Assembly: GCF_900187385.1 (NCBI RefSeq)
Contig: NZ_FYEY01000001.1
Location: forward strand, 3,906,001 to 3,970,000
Origin: Streptomyces sp. 2114.4
GTDB taxonomy: Bacteria; Actinomycetota; Actinomycetes; Streptomycetales; Streptomycetaceae
DNA: 64,000 nt
Reading direction: 5' to 3'
Numbering within the stretch: position 1 is the first letter of the stretch; each line of letters opens with the position of its first letter. Under the pieces are notes generated by a model that saw only the letters and a program-made list of their open reading frames with translations, did not search any database and was not told the origin of the DNA. A program made the translations under genes and the position numbers. This document shows positions 52,224 through 60,515 of the stretch, piece after piece.

Positions 52224-53927
52224 ATGAGCCAGGACGGCGCTCAGGGCCAATTCGAGGGCCGTTCGGTCGGCGGAGGACGTTACCAGCTTCGGGATCTTCT
52301 GGGCGCCGGTGGCATGGCCTCCGTGCACCTCGCTTACGACAGCGTGCTGGACCGCGAGGTCGCGATCAAGACGCTGCACACCGAACTCGGCCGCGAGCAG
52401 GCCTTCCGTGAGCGCTTCCGGCGTGAGGCCCAGTCCGTGGCGAAACTCACGCACACCAATATCGTCTCGGTCTACGACTCGGGCGAGGACGAGCTCGACG
52501 GCGGCATGGTGCCGTACATCGTCATGGAGTACGTCGCGGGCCAGCCGCTGCGCTCCGATCTGGACAACGACATCGCCCAGCATGGCGCGATGCCGACGGA
52601 AAAGGCCCTGAAGATCACGGCCGATGTGCTGGCCGCGCTCGAGGTCAGCCATGAAATGAGCCTGGTCCACCGGGACATCAAGCCCGGCAACGTCATGCTG
52701 AACAAGCGTGGCGTGGTCAAGGTCATGGACTTCGGCATCGCCCGCGCCATGCAGTCCGGCGTGACGTCCATGACCCAGACCGGCATGGTCGTCGGCACTC
52801 CGCAGTACCTGTCGCCCGAGCAGGCCCTCGGCCGGGCCGTGGACGCCCGCTCCGACCTCTACTCCGTCGGCATCATGCTCTTCGAGCTGCTGACCGGTCA
52901 GCTGCCGTTCGACGCGGACTCCCCGCTCGCCATCGCCTACGCCCACGTCCAGGAAGAGCCCCCGGTCCCGTCGAGCATCAACAGCTCGCTGCCGCCGGCC
53001 GTGGACGCGCTGGTGGCCCGCGCGCTGAAGAAGAATCCCAACGAGCGGTTCCCCACCTCCGAGGCGATGCGGGACGAGTGCCTGCGGATCGTCGGCTCCG
53101 GGCAGTCCGGTGCCACGCCACTGATCATCGGCGAGGGCCCGCGGGCGCGCACCAGTGGCGCTTCGGTCTCCTCCGCGGTGTTCCCCACCGCCTCCGGCAA
53201 CCCGCAGACCCCGGCGCCGCCGAGCGTGCAGCAGCCGTACCAGCCGACGCAGGCGGCCGGGTTCGGCCCGTCGACGCCGGCGCCGCCGAACAACACCTAC
53301 CCGACGCCCCCGCCGCCGAACAGCGGCTACCCGACGCCCGCGCCGGGGCCCGTTCCGGGGCCGGCACCCTTCAACTCGGGTGGCTTCCAGCCGCCGCCGT
53401 ACAGCCCGCCGCCCGTGACGGCCTCGATGCCGCCGGCCGGTGGCCCCGCCCGGCGCAAGAACAACACCGCGGTGGTCGTCATCTCGGCGATAGTCGGCGT
53501 GATCGTGGTCACCGCGATCGCGATCGGCATCGGACTGAGCGCCGGCTCCAGCGAGGACAACGGCGGTGGCGTCAGCCCGTCCTCGGCCTACTCCGACGAC
53601 ACCGACATCGAGACGGCCTCGCCGGCCCAGAACGTCAAGCCGGAGGACAAGTCGGCGACGATCCTGATGTCCGAGTGCACCAACCCGAGCAAGAGCTTCA
53701 GCGAGAAGGGCAAGATCCTCGTCCCCTCGTTCCGCTTCAAGAACCTGGGCTCGGTGACGAAGTGCATCGAGGCCGCAGGCTGGAAGTACAAGATCGTCGC
53801 GCACGAGGACAGTGCGCTCTGGGGCAAGAACACCGTCACCAGTCAGACGCCTGCCGCCTTCAGCTACTGGCTCCCCAGCAAGACCGAGCCCATCGAGCTG
53901 ACCGTCTCGACCGGCCGCAGCGGCTGA
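52224..53927 (+). CDS. Ser/Thr protein kinase with Pro-rich linker and a PASTA-like C-terminal domain
   Basis: Encodes 567 residues from the ATG at 52224. Kinase domain (about 18-285): GAGGMASVHLAYD (glycine loop), Lys49 in VAIKTL, HRDIKPGNV, MDFGIA, GTPQYLSPEQ. Residues ~310-405 are Pro/Thr/Gly-rich. One helix (AVVVISAIVGVIVVTAIAIG) lies near 415-440. The extracytoplasmic end (ILVPSFRFKNLGSVTKCIEA to EPIELTVSTGRSG) reads like a single divergent PASTA domain, as in PknB relatives that sense muropeptides. It is one of two adjacent kinases. Confidence 0.93.
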   Translation: MSQDGAQGQFEGRSVGGGRYQLRDLLGAGGMASVHLAYDSVLDREVAIKTLHTELGREQAFRERFRREAQSVAKLTHTNIVSVYDSGEDELDGGMVPYIVMEYVAGQPLRSDLDNDIAQHGAMPTEKALKITADVLAALEVSHEMSLVHRDIKPGNVMLNKRGVVKVMDFGIARAMQSGVTSMTQTGMVVGTPQYLSPEQALGRAVDARSDLYSVGIMLFELLTGQLPFDADSPLAIAYAHVQEEPPVPSSINSSLPPAVDALVARALKKNPNERFPTSEAMRDECLRIVGSGQSGATPLIIGEGPRARTSGASVSSAVFPTASGNPQTPAPPSVQQPYQPTQAAGFGPSTPAPPNNTYPTPPPPNSGYPTPAPGPVPGPAPFNSGGFQPPPYSPPPVTASMPPAGGPARRKNNTAVVVISAIVGVIVVTAIAIGIGLSAGSSEDNGGGVSPSSAYSDDTDIETASPAQNVKPEDKSATILMSECTNPSKSFSEKGKILVPSFRFKNLGSVTKCIEAAGWKYKIVAHEDSALWGKNTVTSQTPAAFSYWLPSKTEPIELTVSTGRSG

Positions 53928-53977
53928 CGGAGGTCGCCGACGGCGACGGACCGCCAGGGCCGCCCGTGGACAGCAAA

Positions 53978-54008
53978 GGGGCCGGCACGCGCACAGCGTG
54001 CCGGCCCC
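53978..54008. terminator. Strong terminator after kinase 2
   Basis: A perfect 13-bp stem GGGGCCGGCACGC/GCGTGCCGGCCCC (53978-53990 with 53996-54008) with a GCACA loop, followed by a CTCTGTCTGTT pyrimidine-rich run. Confidence 0.92.
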
Positions 54009-54080
54009 CTCTGTCTGTTCCGCTGCTGTCTGTTCCGCGCGTGGTGCGCCGGCTCCGGCATGCGGTTCCGGGACAGCGTG

Positions 54081-54160
54081 GGAGGTACGGGCCCGAGTGA
54101 GCCCGAGTGAGGAGAAGTACGGGCCGGGTGAGAAGTACGGACCGGGTTAGAGGTACGGGC
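54081..54160 (-). repeat. Repeats of the Bpa tail codons past the bpa stop
   Basis: On the minus strand, the codons for the Bpa C-terminus (GPYL, then TAA at 54149-54147) are followed in the same frame by two further copies of an 18-nt unit, reading PGPYFS and PGPYFSS, and then by a degenerate third (54081-54095, out of frame). The units share GGCCCGTAC/GGTCCGTAC. Confidence 0.7.
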
Positions 54161-54704
54161 CCGAGCGGGCGCCGCCCGGGCCGGGCTTGGCCTCTTCGCC
54201 GTCCATCGGAACGGCTCCGGGCGGCAGCGCGCGGCGCATCGACTCCAGCTGGGCACGGGCGGCCATCTGCTGGGCGAACAGTGCGGTCTGAATGCCGTGG
54301 AAAAGGCCCTCCAGCCAGCCCACCAGCTGAGCCTGGGCGATCCGCAGCTCCGCATCCGTCGGCACCGATTCATCGGTGAACGGCAGCGACAGCCGCTCCA
54401 GCTCCTCGACCAGCTCGGGCGCCAGCCCGTCCTCCAGCTCCTTGACCGAGCTGGCATGGATCTCCTTGAGCCGGACCCGGCTCGCCTCGTCCAGAGGCGC
54501 GGACTTCACCTCCTCGAGCAACTGCTTGATCATGCTGCCGATGCGCATGACCTTCGCAGGCTGTTCAACCATGTCCGTCACGGGGGTCTCACGGGGCTCG
54601 TCGCCCTCGCCCCCGCCACCGGAGCTGCCGAGTGCCATGCCGTCCGGGCCGACCACCAGGACGTGCGGATTTTCCTGCGACCGTTCATTCATCGGCATAT
54701 CCAT
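54147..54704 (-). CDS. bpa: Bacterial proteasome activator (Bpa)
   Basis: Encodes 185 residues from the ATG at 54704. The sequence MNERSQENPHVLVVGPDGMA, VKSAPLDEASRVRLKEIHAS, GLAPELVEELERLSLPFTDE and RIAQAQLVGWLEGLFHGIQT (a four-helix subunit) matches the Bpa/PafE family. The last residues, GPYL, are the family's C-terminal docking motif, which inserts into the 20S core and opens the gate. It forms a ring that feeds unfolded proteins into the proteasome without ATP. In Streptomyces it works beside ARC/Mpa. Copies of the tail codons lie just after the stop. Confidence 0.93.
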   Translation of the reverse strand: MDMPMNERSQENPHVLVVGPDGMALGSSGGGGEGDEPRETPVTDMVEQPAKVMRIGSMIKQLLEEVKSAPLDEASRVRLKEIHASSVKELEDGLAPELVEELERLSLPFTDESVPTDAELRIAQAQLVGWLEGLFHGIQTALFAQQMAARAQLESMRRALPPGAVPMDGEEAKPGPGGARSGPYL

Positions 54705-54791
54705 GCCGCCATTCTCTCGTACGAGGGGTCATGAAGGGTGGTGCCCCTGAGAGAAGGTGATCCACCCTTCCGGGCGGGCTCGGCTGCCGCG

Positions 54792-54805
54792 GTTTCACGT
54801 GAAAC
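54792..54805. other. parS site 7 (first of a close pair)
   Basis: A perfect GTTTCACGTGAAAC upstream of bpa; 28 bases (start to start) from site 8. Confidence 0.92.
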
Positions 54806-54819
54806 AACGGATTCCCACC

Positions 54820-54833
54820 GTTTCACGTGAAAC
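54820..54833. other. parS site 8 (second of a close pair)
   Basis: A perfect GTTTCACGTGAAAC between bpa and the exported-protein gene; 14 bases from site 7. Confidence 0.92.
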
Positions 54834-54901
54834 CGCCGACAACGCCACGGACAAGACAGCCCACAGGACCGCCAGCAGGTCCGCCGACAAAGCGGCCGGC
54901 A

Positions 54902-55834
54902 TCAGCTCCGGCGCAGCCGAAGGGCGAAGAAAGCCAGCCCCAGGCCCGTGAGAGCGAGGCCGGCGCCCAGCGGAAGGACTCGCTCGACCGGTGCGTCCGG
55001 GGATTCCATGGCGTAAGGACTCGCCGTTGCGGCCGCTTCGCCGTCCGCGCTTTCCCGTACCGAGCGCGCCCCCTCCGGGGCGGAAGGGGTCGGAAGCGGC
55101 GGCAACGCCTCGTAGGGACGCCGGGTGAACCGGTCGGCGACATCGAAGCGATGCGAGGACGACAGCCGTGCCGGGGTGCTCTTTGCCGCATGGGATGCGG
55201 ACGCCGCGGGCCTGGGGTGCTTCGGCGCCGGGGGGCGCGGAGCGGGGCGGCGGTGCGCACGGTCGGCATCCGGAGCGTTCGCCCCGGCGGTCGGCCCGTG
55301 ATGACCCGCCCCCGGGAAGCCCGCGCCGTCGTCAGGTCCCGGGAAGGGGTACGACGGACCGTCCGGCCCGACGAATGCAGGGCTGAACGGGTGATGCGGG
55401 CGGTGGTGCCACCGTCCGGGCAGGTGAGGACCACCGAAGTGGCGGTGCGACGGCCGGTGCGGGAAGCGCGGAAAGGCATCCGGCATCCCGGGGAAGCGAG
55501 GCGACAGCTCCGGGAGGCGCGCCGGCGCCCCGGGACGGCCGGGGTGACCATGGTGGCCCCGGCCCGCTCCGTCATCGCGGCCACCGAACGGACGACGGTC
55601 GGCCGCAAAGTCGTCGGGCCCGTACTCGTCGAACCCGTACTCATCGGGTCCGGTCTCGTCCTGCGCATAGTCGTCGGGCTGATCGCCCGGGCGGGCGAGG
55701 TGCGGGGGGCGGTCGACCGGTGTGCCCCGCCGGTCCGCGGCCGCAGCCGAGGTAGCTCCTATCGGAACGGGCAGGACGACGGCGGCCACCAACAGACCGG
55801 TGGCAATGCGCGAACGGAAACCTGGAGCGACCAC
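54902..55834 (-). CDS. Exported Pro/His-rich protein with C-terminal membrane helix
   Basis: Encodes 310 residues from the GTG at 55834, preceded by GGGAGGGG. Signal peptide: RIATGLLVAAVVLPVPIGAT, cut near SAAAA. The middle is disordered: acidic Asp/Glu/Tyr-rich (DEYGFDEYGPDD) then His/Pro/Gly/Phe-rich (FPHRPSHRHFGGPHLPGRWH). The C-terminus is a helix VLPLGAGLALTGLGLAFFAL with an RLRRS tail, so the chain is probably anchored by its C-terminus and exposed outside. The family is unknown; such His-rich stretches may bind metal, which is speculative. Confidence 0.7.
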   Translation of the reverse strand: MVAPGFRSRIATGLLVAAVVLPVPIGATSAAAADRRGTPVDRPPHLARPGDQPDDYAQDETGPDEYGFDEYGPDDFAADRRPFGGRDDGAGRGHHGHPGRPGAPARLPELSPRFPGMPDAFPRFPHRPSHRHFGGPHLPGRWHHRPHHPFSPAFVGPDGPSYPFPGPDDGAGFPGAGHHGPTAGANAPDADRAHRRPAPRPPAPKHPRPAASASHAAKSTPARLSSSHRFDVADRFTRRPYEALPPLPTPSAPEGARSVRESADGEAAATASPYAMESPDAPVERVLPLGAGLALTGLGLAFFALRLRRS

Positions 55835-55988
55835 AGTGCCCCTCCCGTGCCGAGCCGTCGGGTGACCTCATCAGAGTCACATGTGATGAGATTCACGGCA
55901 TCTCGGACATATCAGGCGGGTTACCCGACGGGACGCGGGCGGGGCGGGCCCGGGCGGCGCGGGTGACGGGAGGGGTGGCCGGGCCGGC

Positions 55989-56966
55989 TCAGAGGGTCAG
56001 CACGACCTTGCCGACATGCGCACTGTCCTCCACGATGCGGTGCGCCTCGGCGGCCTCGGGCATCGGGAGCGTACGGTCCACGATCGGCCGCACCTGTCCG
56101 TTGCCGATCAGCGGCCAGACATGCTCCCGGACGGCGGCGACGATGGCCGCCTTCTCGTTCAGCGGGCGGGCCCGCAGCCCGGCGCCGGTGATCGCAGCGC
56201 GCTTCGCCATCAGGGCGGCGAGATTCAGCTCCGCCTTCACCCCGCCCTGCAGCCCGATGACCGCCAACCGCCCGCTGACCGCCAGCGCCTTGATGTTCCG
56301 CTGCAGATACTTCGCACCGATGATGTCGAGGATGACGTCCGCGCCCCTGCCATCGGTGGCCTTGCGGATCTCCTGGACGAAGTCCTGCTCGCGGTAGTCG
56401 ATGAGGATGTCCGCGCCCAACTCGGCGCAGCGGGCCAGCTTCTCGGGGCCGCCGGCGGTGACCGCGACCCGCGCACCGACCGCCTTGGCGAGCTGGATCG
56501 CCATGGTTCCGATGCCGCTGGCACCACCGTGGACCAGCAGCGTCTCGCCGGGCCGCAGGTGCGCGATCATGAAGACGTTCGACCAGACCGTGCAGGTCAC
56601 CTCGGGCAGCGCGGCGGCCGAGACCAGATCCAGGCCGTTCGGCACGGGCAGGACCTGCCCGCCAGGGACGGCGACCTTCTCCGCGTATCCGCCGCCCGCC
56701 AGCAGCGCGCACACCTCGTCGCCGACGGCCCAGCCGTGCACGCCGGGACCGAGCCCGATGATCCGCCCCGCGCACTCCAGCCCCGGATACGGGGAGGACC
56801 CCGGCGGCGGGTCGTAGAAGCCCTGGCGCTGGAGCAGGTCGGCACGGTTCACGGCACTGGCCACGACCTCGATCAGGACCTCGCCCTCGGCGGGCTGCGG
56901 ATCGGGCACCTCCGCCCAGACAAGTGCTTCGGGTCCACCGGGCTCCGGGATAGTGATCGCTCGCAT
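55989..56966 (-). CDS. NAD(P)H quinone oxidoreductase, PIG3/TP53I3-like
   Basis: Encodes 325 residues from the ATG at 56966. MRAITIPEPGGPEALVWAEV opens the GroES-like domain; NRADLLQRQGFYDPPPGSSP is the PIG3-type signature and differs from the paralogue at 4035-4976. LLVHGGASGIGTMAIQLAKA is the NADPH Rossmann loop. No zinc-ligand cluster is present. It likely reduces quinones by one or two electrons; the physiological substrate is unknown. A short gap separates it from the exported-protein gene. Confidence 0.92.
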   Translation of the reverse strand: MRAITIPEPGGPEALVWAEVPDPQPAEGEVLIEVVASAVNRADLLQRQGFYDPPPGSSPYPGLECAGRIIGLGPGVHGWAVGDEVCALLAGGGYAEKVAVPGGQVLPVPNGLDLVSAAALPEVTCTVWSNVFMIAHLRPGETLLVHGGASGIGTMAIQLAKAVGARVAVTAGGPEKLARCAELGADILIDYREQDFVQEIRKATDGRGADVILDIIGAKYLQRNIKALAVSGRLAVIGLQGGVKAELNLAALMAKRAAITGAGLRARPLNEKAAIVAAVREHVWPLIGNGQVRPIVDRTLPMPEAAEAHRIVEDSAHVGKVVLTL

Positions 56967-57429
56967 GGCGCGAGGCTACTCGTCGTCCGCGCACAGGGCG
57001 ACGGTGCGGGGGTCCACAACTACCGCCGGGTCGGCCACCGGCCCCCGGATGACGTGCGGTTATTCCTCCGTCCGGCGCACGGGGGCAGCCGCGGGCCGAG
57101 GCAGCGGGCGGCTCGGGCGCGGTGCCGGGCAGGGTCCGGGGCGGGGGTGCCGGGTGGGTCCGGCGGGGCGGTGCCGGGCTACGGCGAGCGGCCCTTGGGC
57201 CACGGCCGGGTGCCGGGCCACGGCTGTCTGCTCTCCGGTACGACTTGCCACTCCACCGGGTGAGCGCCCCGGCATCACCCCACGACCGCCCCGCCACCGG
57301 CGATATCAACGCTCCGTGATCACCACCACAGCTCACCCCAGCTCGCACCTCGGCCGGTGCGGCGGCATCCTGCCGCCGCACGCCGGCTCCCGCCGCGGCC
57401 GGGCACGCGGGGTGCCCGAATCAAGGAGC
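56967..57429. other. 463-bp gene-free region between the oxidoreductase and K+ channel genes
   Basis: No convincing gene. The middle (57120-57235) is a G/C-rich tract with repeated GTGCCGGG/CCGGGC elements, poor in A/T and without codon structure. The last 60 bases must contain the channel-gene promoter. Confidence 0.5.
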
Positions 57430-57438
57430 ATGGGAGGT

Positions 57439-57495
57439 ATGTCTCCTTCACAGACCGTCTCAGCCCCGGCCGCTTTGGGAGCACCGGCCGGATGA
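57439..57495 (+). CDS. Short leader ORF coupled to the K+ channel gene
   Basis: Encodes 18 residues (MSPSQTVSAPAALGAPAG) from an ATG at 57439, with AAGGAG (57423-57428) 10 bases upstream; an earlier ATG at 57430 would add three residues. Its TGA (57493-57495) overlaps the channel ATG (57492) as ATGA, a translational-coupling arrangement. The channel gene itself has only a weak ribosome site. Whether the peptide is made is unknown; no homology was recognised. Confidence 0.4.
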   Translation: MSPSQTVSAPAALGAPAG

Positions 57496-58601
57496 GCGGC
57501 GAGCAGCAACCGCGCCGCGGGACGGGCAGTTCCTCCACCCTCCGCTCCCTGTGGTCCCGCACCCGGACCGAGGCCAAGGACGACACCGAGGCCGGCCGCT
57601 CCATCGTCCTGCCCGCCCAAGGCATGGTGCCGCCCCTCCAACAGGTCCTGCGGCGGCTGGTGATGGCGCTCGGCGTGCTGGCCCTCACGACGCTGCTCGT
57701 GTGGTTCGACCGCGCCGGATACCGCGACAGCGCCCACCACGAGGTCGATTTCCTCGGCGCGGCCTACTACGCGACGGTCACCCTCTCGACCACCGGTTAC
57801 GGCGACATCACGCCGGTCAGCGATGGCGCACGGCTGACCAACATCCTGGTCATCACGCCGCTCCGCGTGCTGTTCCTGATCATCTTGGTCGGCACCACGC
57901 TCGAAGTCCTCACCGCGCGCACCCGGCACCAGGTACGCATTCACCGTTGGAGGTCCCGCATGCGAGATCACGTCGTCGTCATCGGGTACGGGACGAAGGG
58001 CCGCCACACCATCGAGACGCTGCTCGGTCAGGGCGTCCCGAAAGAGCAGATCGTCGTTGTCGACCCGCAGAAGACCGTCGTGGACGCCGCCAGCAGTGAC
58101 GGCTTCGTGGGCGTGCACGGAGACGCGACCCGCTCCGACACGCTGACCAGAGCCGAGTTGCAGCGTGCCGCGCGCGTGGTCGTGGCCACCCAGCGCGACG
58201 ACACCGCGGCCCTGGTGACGCTGACGGCACGGCAGCTCAATACGCACGCCTCGATCGTGGTGGCGGTCCGGGAGGACGAAAACGTACCGCTGCTGAAGCA
58301 GAGCGGCGCCGACATGGTCATCACGAGTTCCAGCGCGGCGGGGCGGCTGCTCGGTATGTCCATGGCCAGCCCGTACGTCGGCACGGTCCTGGAGGATCTG
58401 CTGACCTACGGGAGCGGGCTGGATCTCGACGAGCGACCGGTGACGAAGAGCGAGGCGGGCCGCTCGCCCCGGGAGCTCGGTGATCTGGTGGTGGCGGTCG
58501 TACGGGGGCACCGGGTGCTGAGCTACAGCGATCCGCAGGCAGCGACACTCGAACTCACCGACCGCGTGATCACCATCCGGCAGGCGGTGCCGAGCAGCTG
58601 A
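57492..58601 (+). CDS. Potassium channel with RCK/TrkA-N domain
   Basis: Encodes 369 residues from the ATG at 57492. Two helices (VLRRLVMALGVLALTTLLVW and NILVITPLRVLFLIILVGTT) flank the selectivity filter TLSTTGYGD at residues ~98-105. The cytosolic RCK domain begins MRDHVVVIGYGTKGRHTIET, with a Rossmann nucleotide loop GYGTKGR and the acidic IVVVDPQ end of strand 2. A C-terminal TrkA-C-like portion follows. The overall plan is like MthK/Kch: a K+-selective channel gated by ligand binding. A 45-residue upstream extension in the same frame lacks a start signal. Confidence 0.92.
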   Translation: MSGEQQPRRGTGSSSTLRSLWSRTRTEAKDDTEAGRSIVLPAQGMVPPLQQVLRRLVMALGVLALTTLLVWFDRAGYRDSAHHEVDFLGAAYYATVTLSTTGYGDITPVSDGARLTNILVITPLRVLFLIILVGTTLEVLTARTRHQVRIHRWRSRMRDHVVVIGYGTKGRHTIETLLGQGVPKEQIVVVDPQKTVVDAASSDGFVGVHGDATRSDTLTRAELQRAARVVVATQRDDTAALVTLTARQLNTHASIVVAVREDENVPLLKQSGADMVITSSSAAGRLLGMSMASPYVGTVLEDLLTYGSGLDLDERPVTKSEAGRSPRELGDLVVAVVRGHRVLSYSDPQAATLELTDRVITIRQAVPSS

Positions 58602-58673
58602 CGCATGCGCGGCACCGGTGCGCGGTCGAGGGCACGCGGCCGGGGATGTGCGTGGCAGAGGGTGCGCCCGGCC

Positions 58674-60515
58674 CTACCCGGCCCCCGGAGCGGTCCAGCC
58701 CGTCGATGAGCCCAGGGACCAGCCCGCGGACGCCCCGGCCGACCAGGGAAGTTCCAGGAGTTCGAGCTCGGTGCCGCGCTCCGCGCCACCGGGCGGGACG
58801 ACGGCCAGCGCATCGGCGGCGGCGATTCCGCGCAGCATGGCAGGGCCGTGGAAGCGCAGCGGCGCCGCCATCAGGCCGTGCCGTTCGTCCTCGCGGTAGG
58901 CCACCGGGACGAGCCGGGTGTCCCGCGGATGCCCGTGGACCGGGCCGGCCAGCGGCGTACGGTACGGCGCGGCAGGAGGGCGGGCGGCGAGCGTACGGAG
59001 CAGCGGTTCGGCGAGCGTGACCAGGCCGGAGACGGCGGCGAGGGGGTTGCCGGGCAGGCCGACGAGATGCCGGTGCGGGGCCAGGCGGGCGAGCAGCATG
59101 GGGTGCCCGGGGCGTACCGCGACCCCGTCGACCAGCACCTCGGCGCCCAGCCGGCGCAGAGTGGGGTGCACATGGTCGAGGGGGCCCGCCGCGGTGCCGC
59201 CCGTGGTGATCACCACGTCGGCGGTGGACTCCGCAACGGCGGCGTACAGGATGCCGGCGTCATCGGCGAGATGGCGCGGCGCGGCCGCTTCGACGCCCAG
59301 GGCATGCAGCCACGGCGCGAGCATCGGGCCGAGCGCGTCCCGGATCCGGCCTTCCTGCGGCAGGCCGTGGCCCAGCAACTCATCGCCCAGCACGAGGACT
59401 TCGGCGCGTGGCCGGCGGTACGCGGTCAGCTCGTCGTAACCGGCCGCGGCGGCCAGGCCGAGCACGGCAGGGGTCACCAGGGCGCCGACGGGCAGCAGTT
59501 GGTCGCCGCGACGGCACTCCTGACCCCGCGGGCGGATGTCCTGACCGGGCGGCGCGGGCTGCGGCGCATACAGCCGCCGCCCGCCGTCACTCAGCTCACG
59601 GACCTCGCCGTGCTCGCTGCGCAGCACGGCGGTGGCACCGGACGGCACGCGCGCACCGGTGGCGATCGGGATCGCATGCCCGTCGTGGAGCGCCCGGTCA
59701 GGGGCGTGGCCTGCGAGGATGCCGGGAGGGGGGCCGGCCTCGGATGCGCCGGCGGGGTGGTCGAGACGCCATGGGCCGGGGCCGGACACCGCCCAGCCGT
59801 CCATCGCCGAGGTGTCGAACGACGGCAGATCGGTGAGCGCGGTGAGGGGAGCGGCGAGCGTACGGCCGAGCGCGTCGCCGAGCGCCGAGGTCACGGGCTC
59901 GGGGGGACCGGTCACGGCGCGCTCGGCGATGTCCCGGGCGGTGTGCCACGGGACGGCGACCGGGGCGGGACGGGAGCCGTGGCCGGGGGGAGGCGGGGGG
60001 TCCGCAGGGTCTTCGGGGGCTTCGGGGGCTTCGGGGCCTTGGGGGCCTTGGGGGCCTTGGGGGCCTTGGGGGCCGACGGGGGCGGAGGGGCGGGAAGGCC
60101 CGGAGGGGCGAGAGGCGCCGTTGCCGAGTGCGCGTGAGGGCCCGGAGGAGCGTGCGGAGGCGCCGGTCCCGGCGGCCATGGGGTCATCGAGGGAGAAGGG
60201 GTCGTCCGGTGTGTAGGGAATGTCGTTGCTGCCCCCGCCGGCGGCGGAGTTGGCCGCCGCGGCCTCGCGGGTGGCATACGGCACCCTGCCGGTCGTAGGC
60301 CGCCCGGCCCCGCTGTCCTCGGCCCCGGGCCGTACGCGCAGCGGCGCCGTGGCATTGGCCAGTGCAAGCGCCTCCTCGAACGGGTCGACGCGCCCCTCGT
60401 CCGCCGCCGCGCTCCCTGCGCTGCCCACCGTGCCGCCGGGCTGCCCGCCGCAATCCCAGCCGAAATCGCCCTCGAAATCCCCGTCGAATTCCTTGCCGAA
60501 GCCCCTGTCGGTCAT
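58674..60515 (-). CDS. moeA: Molybdopterin molybdenumtransferase MoeA with N-terminal extension
   Basis: Encodes 613 residues from the ATG at 60515; ATGA overlaps the stop of the MobA-like gene. MoeA proteins are usually ~400-430 residues; about 165 residues at the N-terminus are extra (Asp/Gly-rich start, Ser/Pro linker, then GPQGPQGPQGPQGPE). The core shows SAMDGWAV, ATGARVPSGATAV, VVITTGGTAAGPLDHVH and HLVGLPGNPLAAV, all diagnostic. It inserts molybdate into adenylylated molybdopterin in the final step of Mo-cofactor synthesis. A 9-bp tandem repeat (60011-60073) codes the collagen-like part. Confidence 0.9.
   Translation of the reverse strand: MTDRGFGKEFDGDFEGDFGWDCGGQPGGTVGSAGSAAADEGRVDPFEEALALANATAPLRVRPGAEDSGAGRPTTGRVPYATREAAAANSAAGGGSNDIPYTPDDPFSLDDPMAAGTGASARSSGPSRALGNGASRPSGPSRPSAPVGPQGPQGPQGPQGPEAPEAPEDPADPPPPPGHGSRPAPVAVPWHTARDIAERAVTGPPEPVTSALGDALGRTLAAPLTALTDLPSFDTSAMDGWAVSGPGPWRLDHPAGASEAGPPPGILAGHAPDRALHDGHAIPIATGARVPSGATAVLRSEHGEVRELSDGGRRLYAPQPAPPGQDIRPRGQECRRGDQLLPVGALVTPAVLGLAAAAGYDELTAYRRPRAEVLVLGDELLGHGLPQEGRIRDALGPMLAPWLHALGVEAAAPRHLADDAGILYAAVAESTADVVITTGGTAAGPLDHVHPTLRRLGAEVLVDGVAVRPGHPMLLARLAPHRHLVGLPGNPLAAVSGLVTLAEPLLRTLAARPPAAPYRTPLAGPVHGHPRDTRLVPVAYREDERHGLMAAPLRFHGPAMLRGIAAADALAVVPPGGAERGTELELLELPWSAGASAGWSLGSSTGWTAPGAG
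60011..60073 (-). repeat. Seven 9-bp repeats inside moeA (collagen-like GPQ units)
   Basis: Seven tandem 9-mers such as CTTGGGGGC (with CTTCGGGGG variants) occupy 60011-60073 and encode GPQ/GPE/APE triplets on the minus strand. This is a replication-slippage-prone tract. Confidence 0.8.

Noticed and set aside
57122..57319. A 65-codon Gly/Arg-rich ORF in the 56967-57429 gap
   Set aside because: It consists of GTGCCGGG-type repeats and has no start signals, consistent with non-coding GC-rich DNA.
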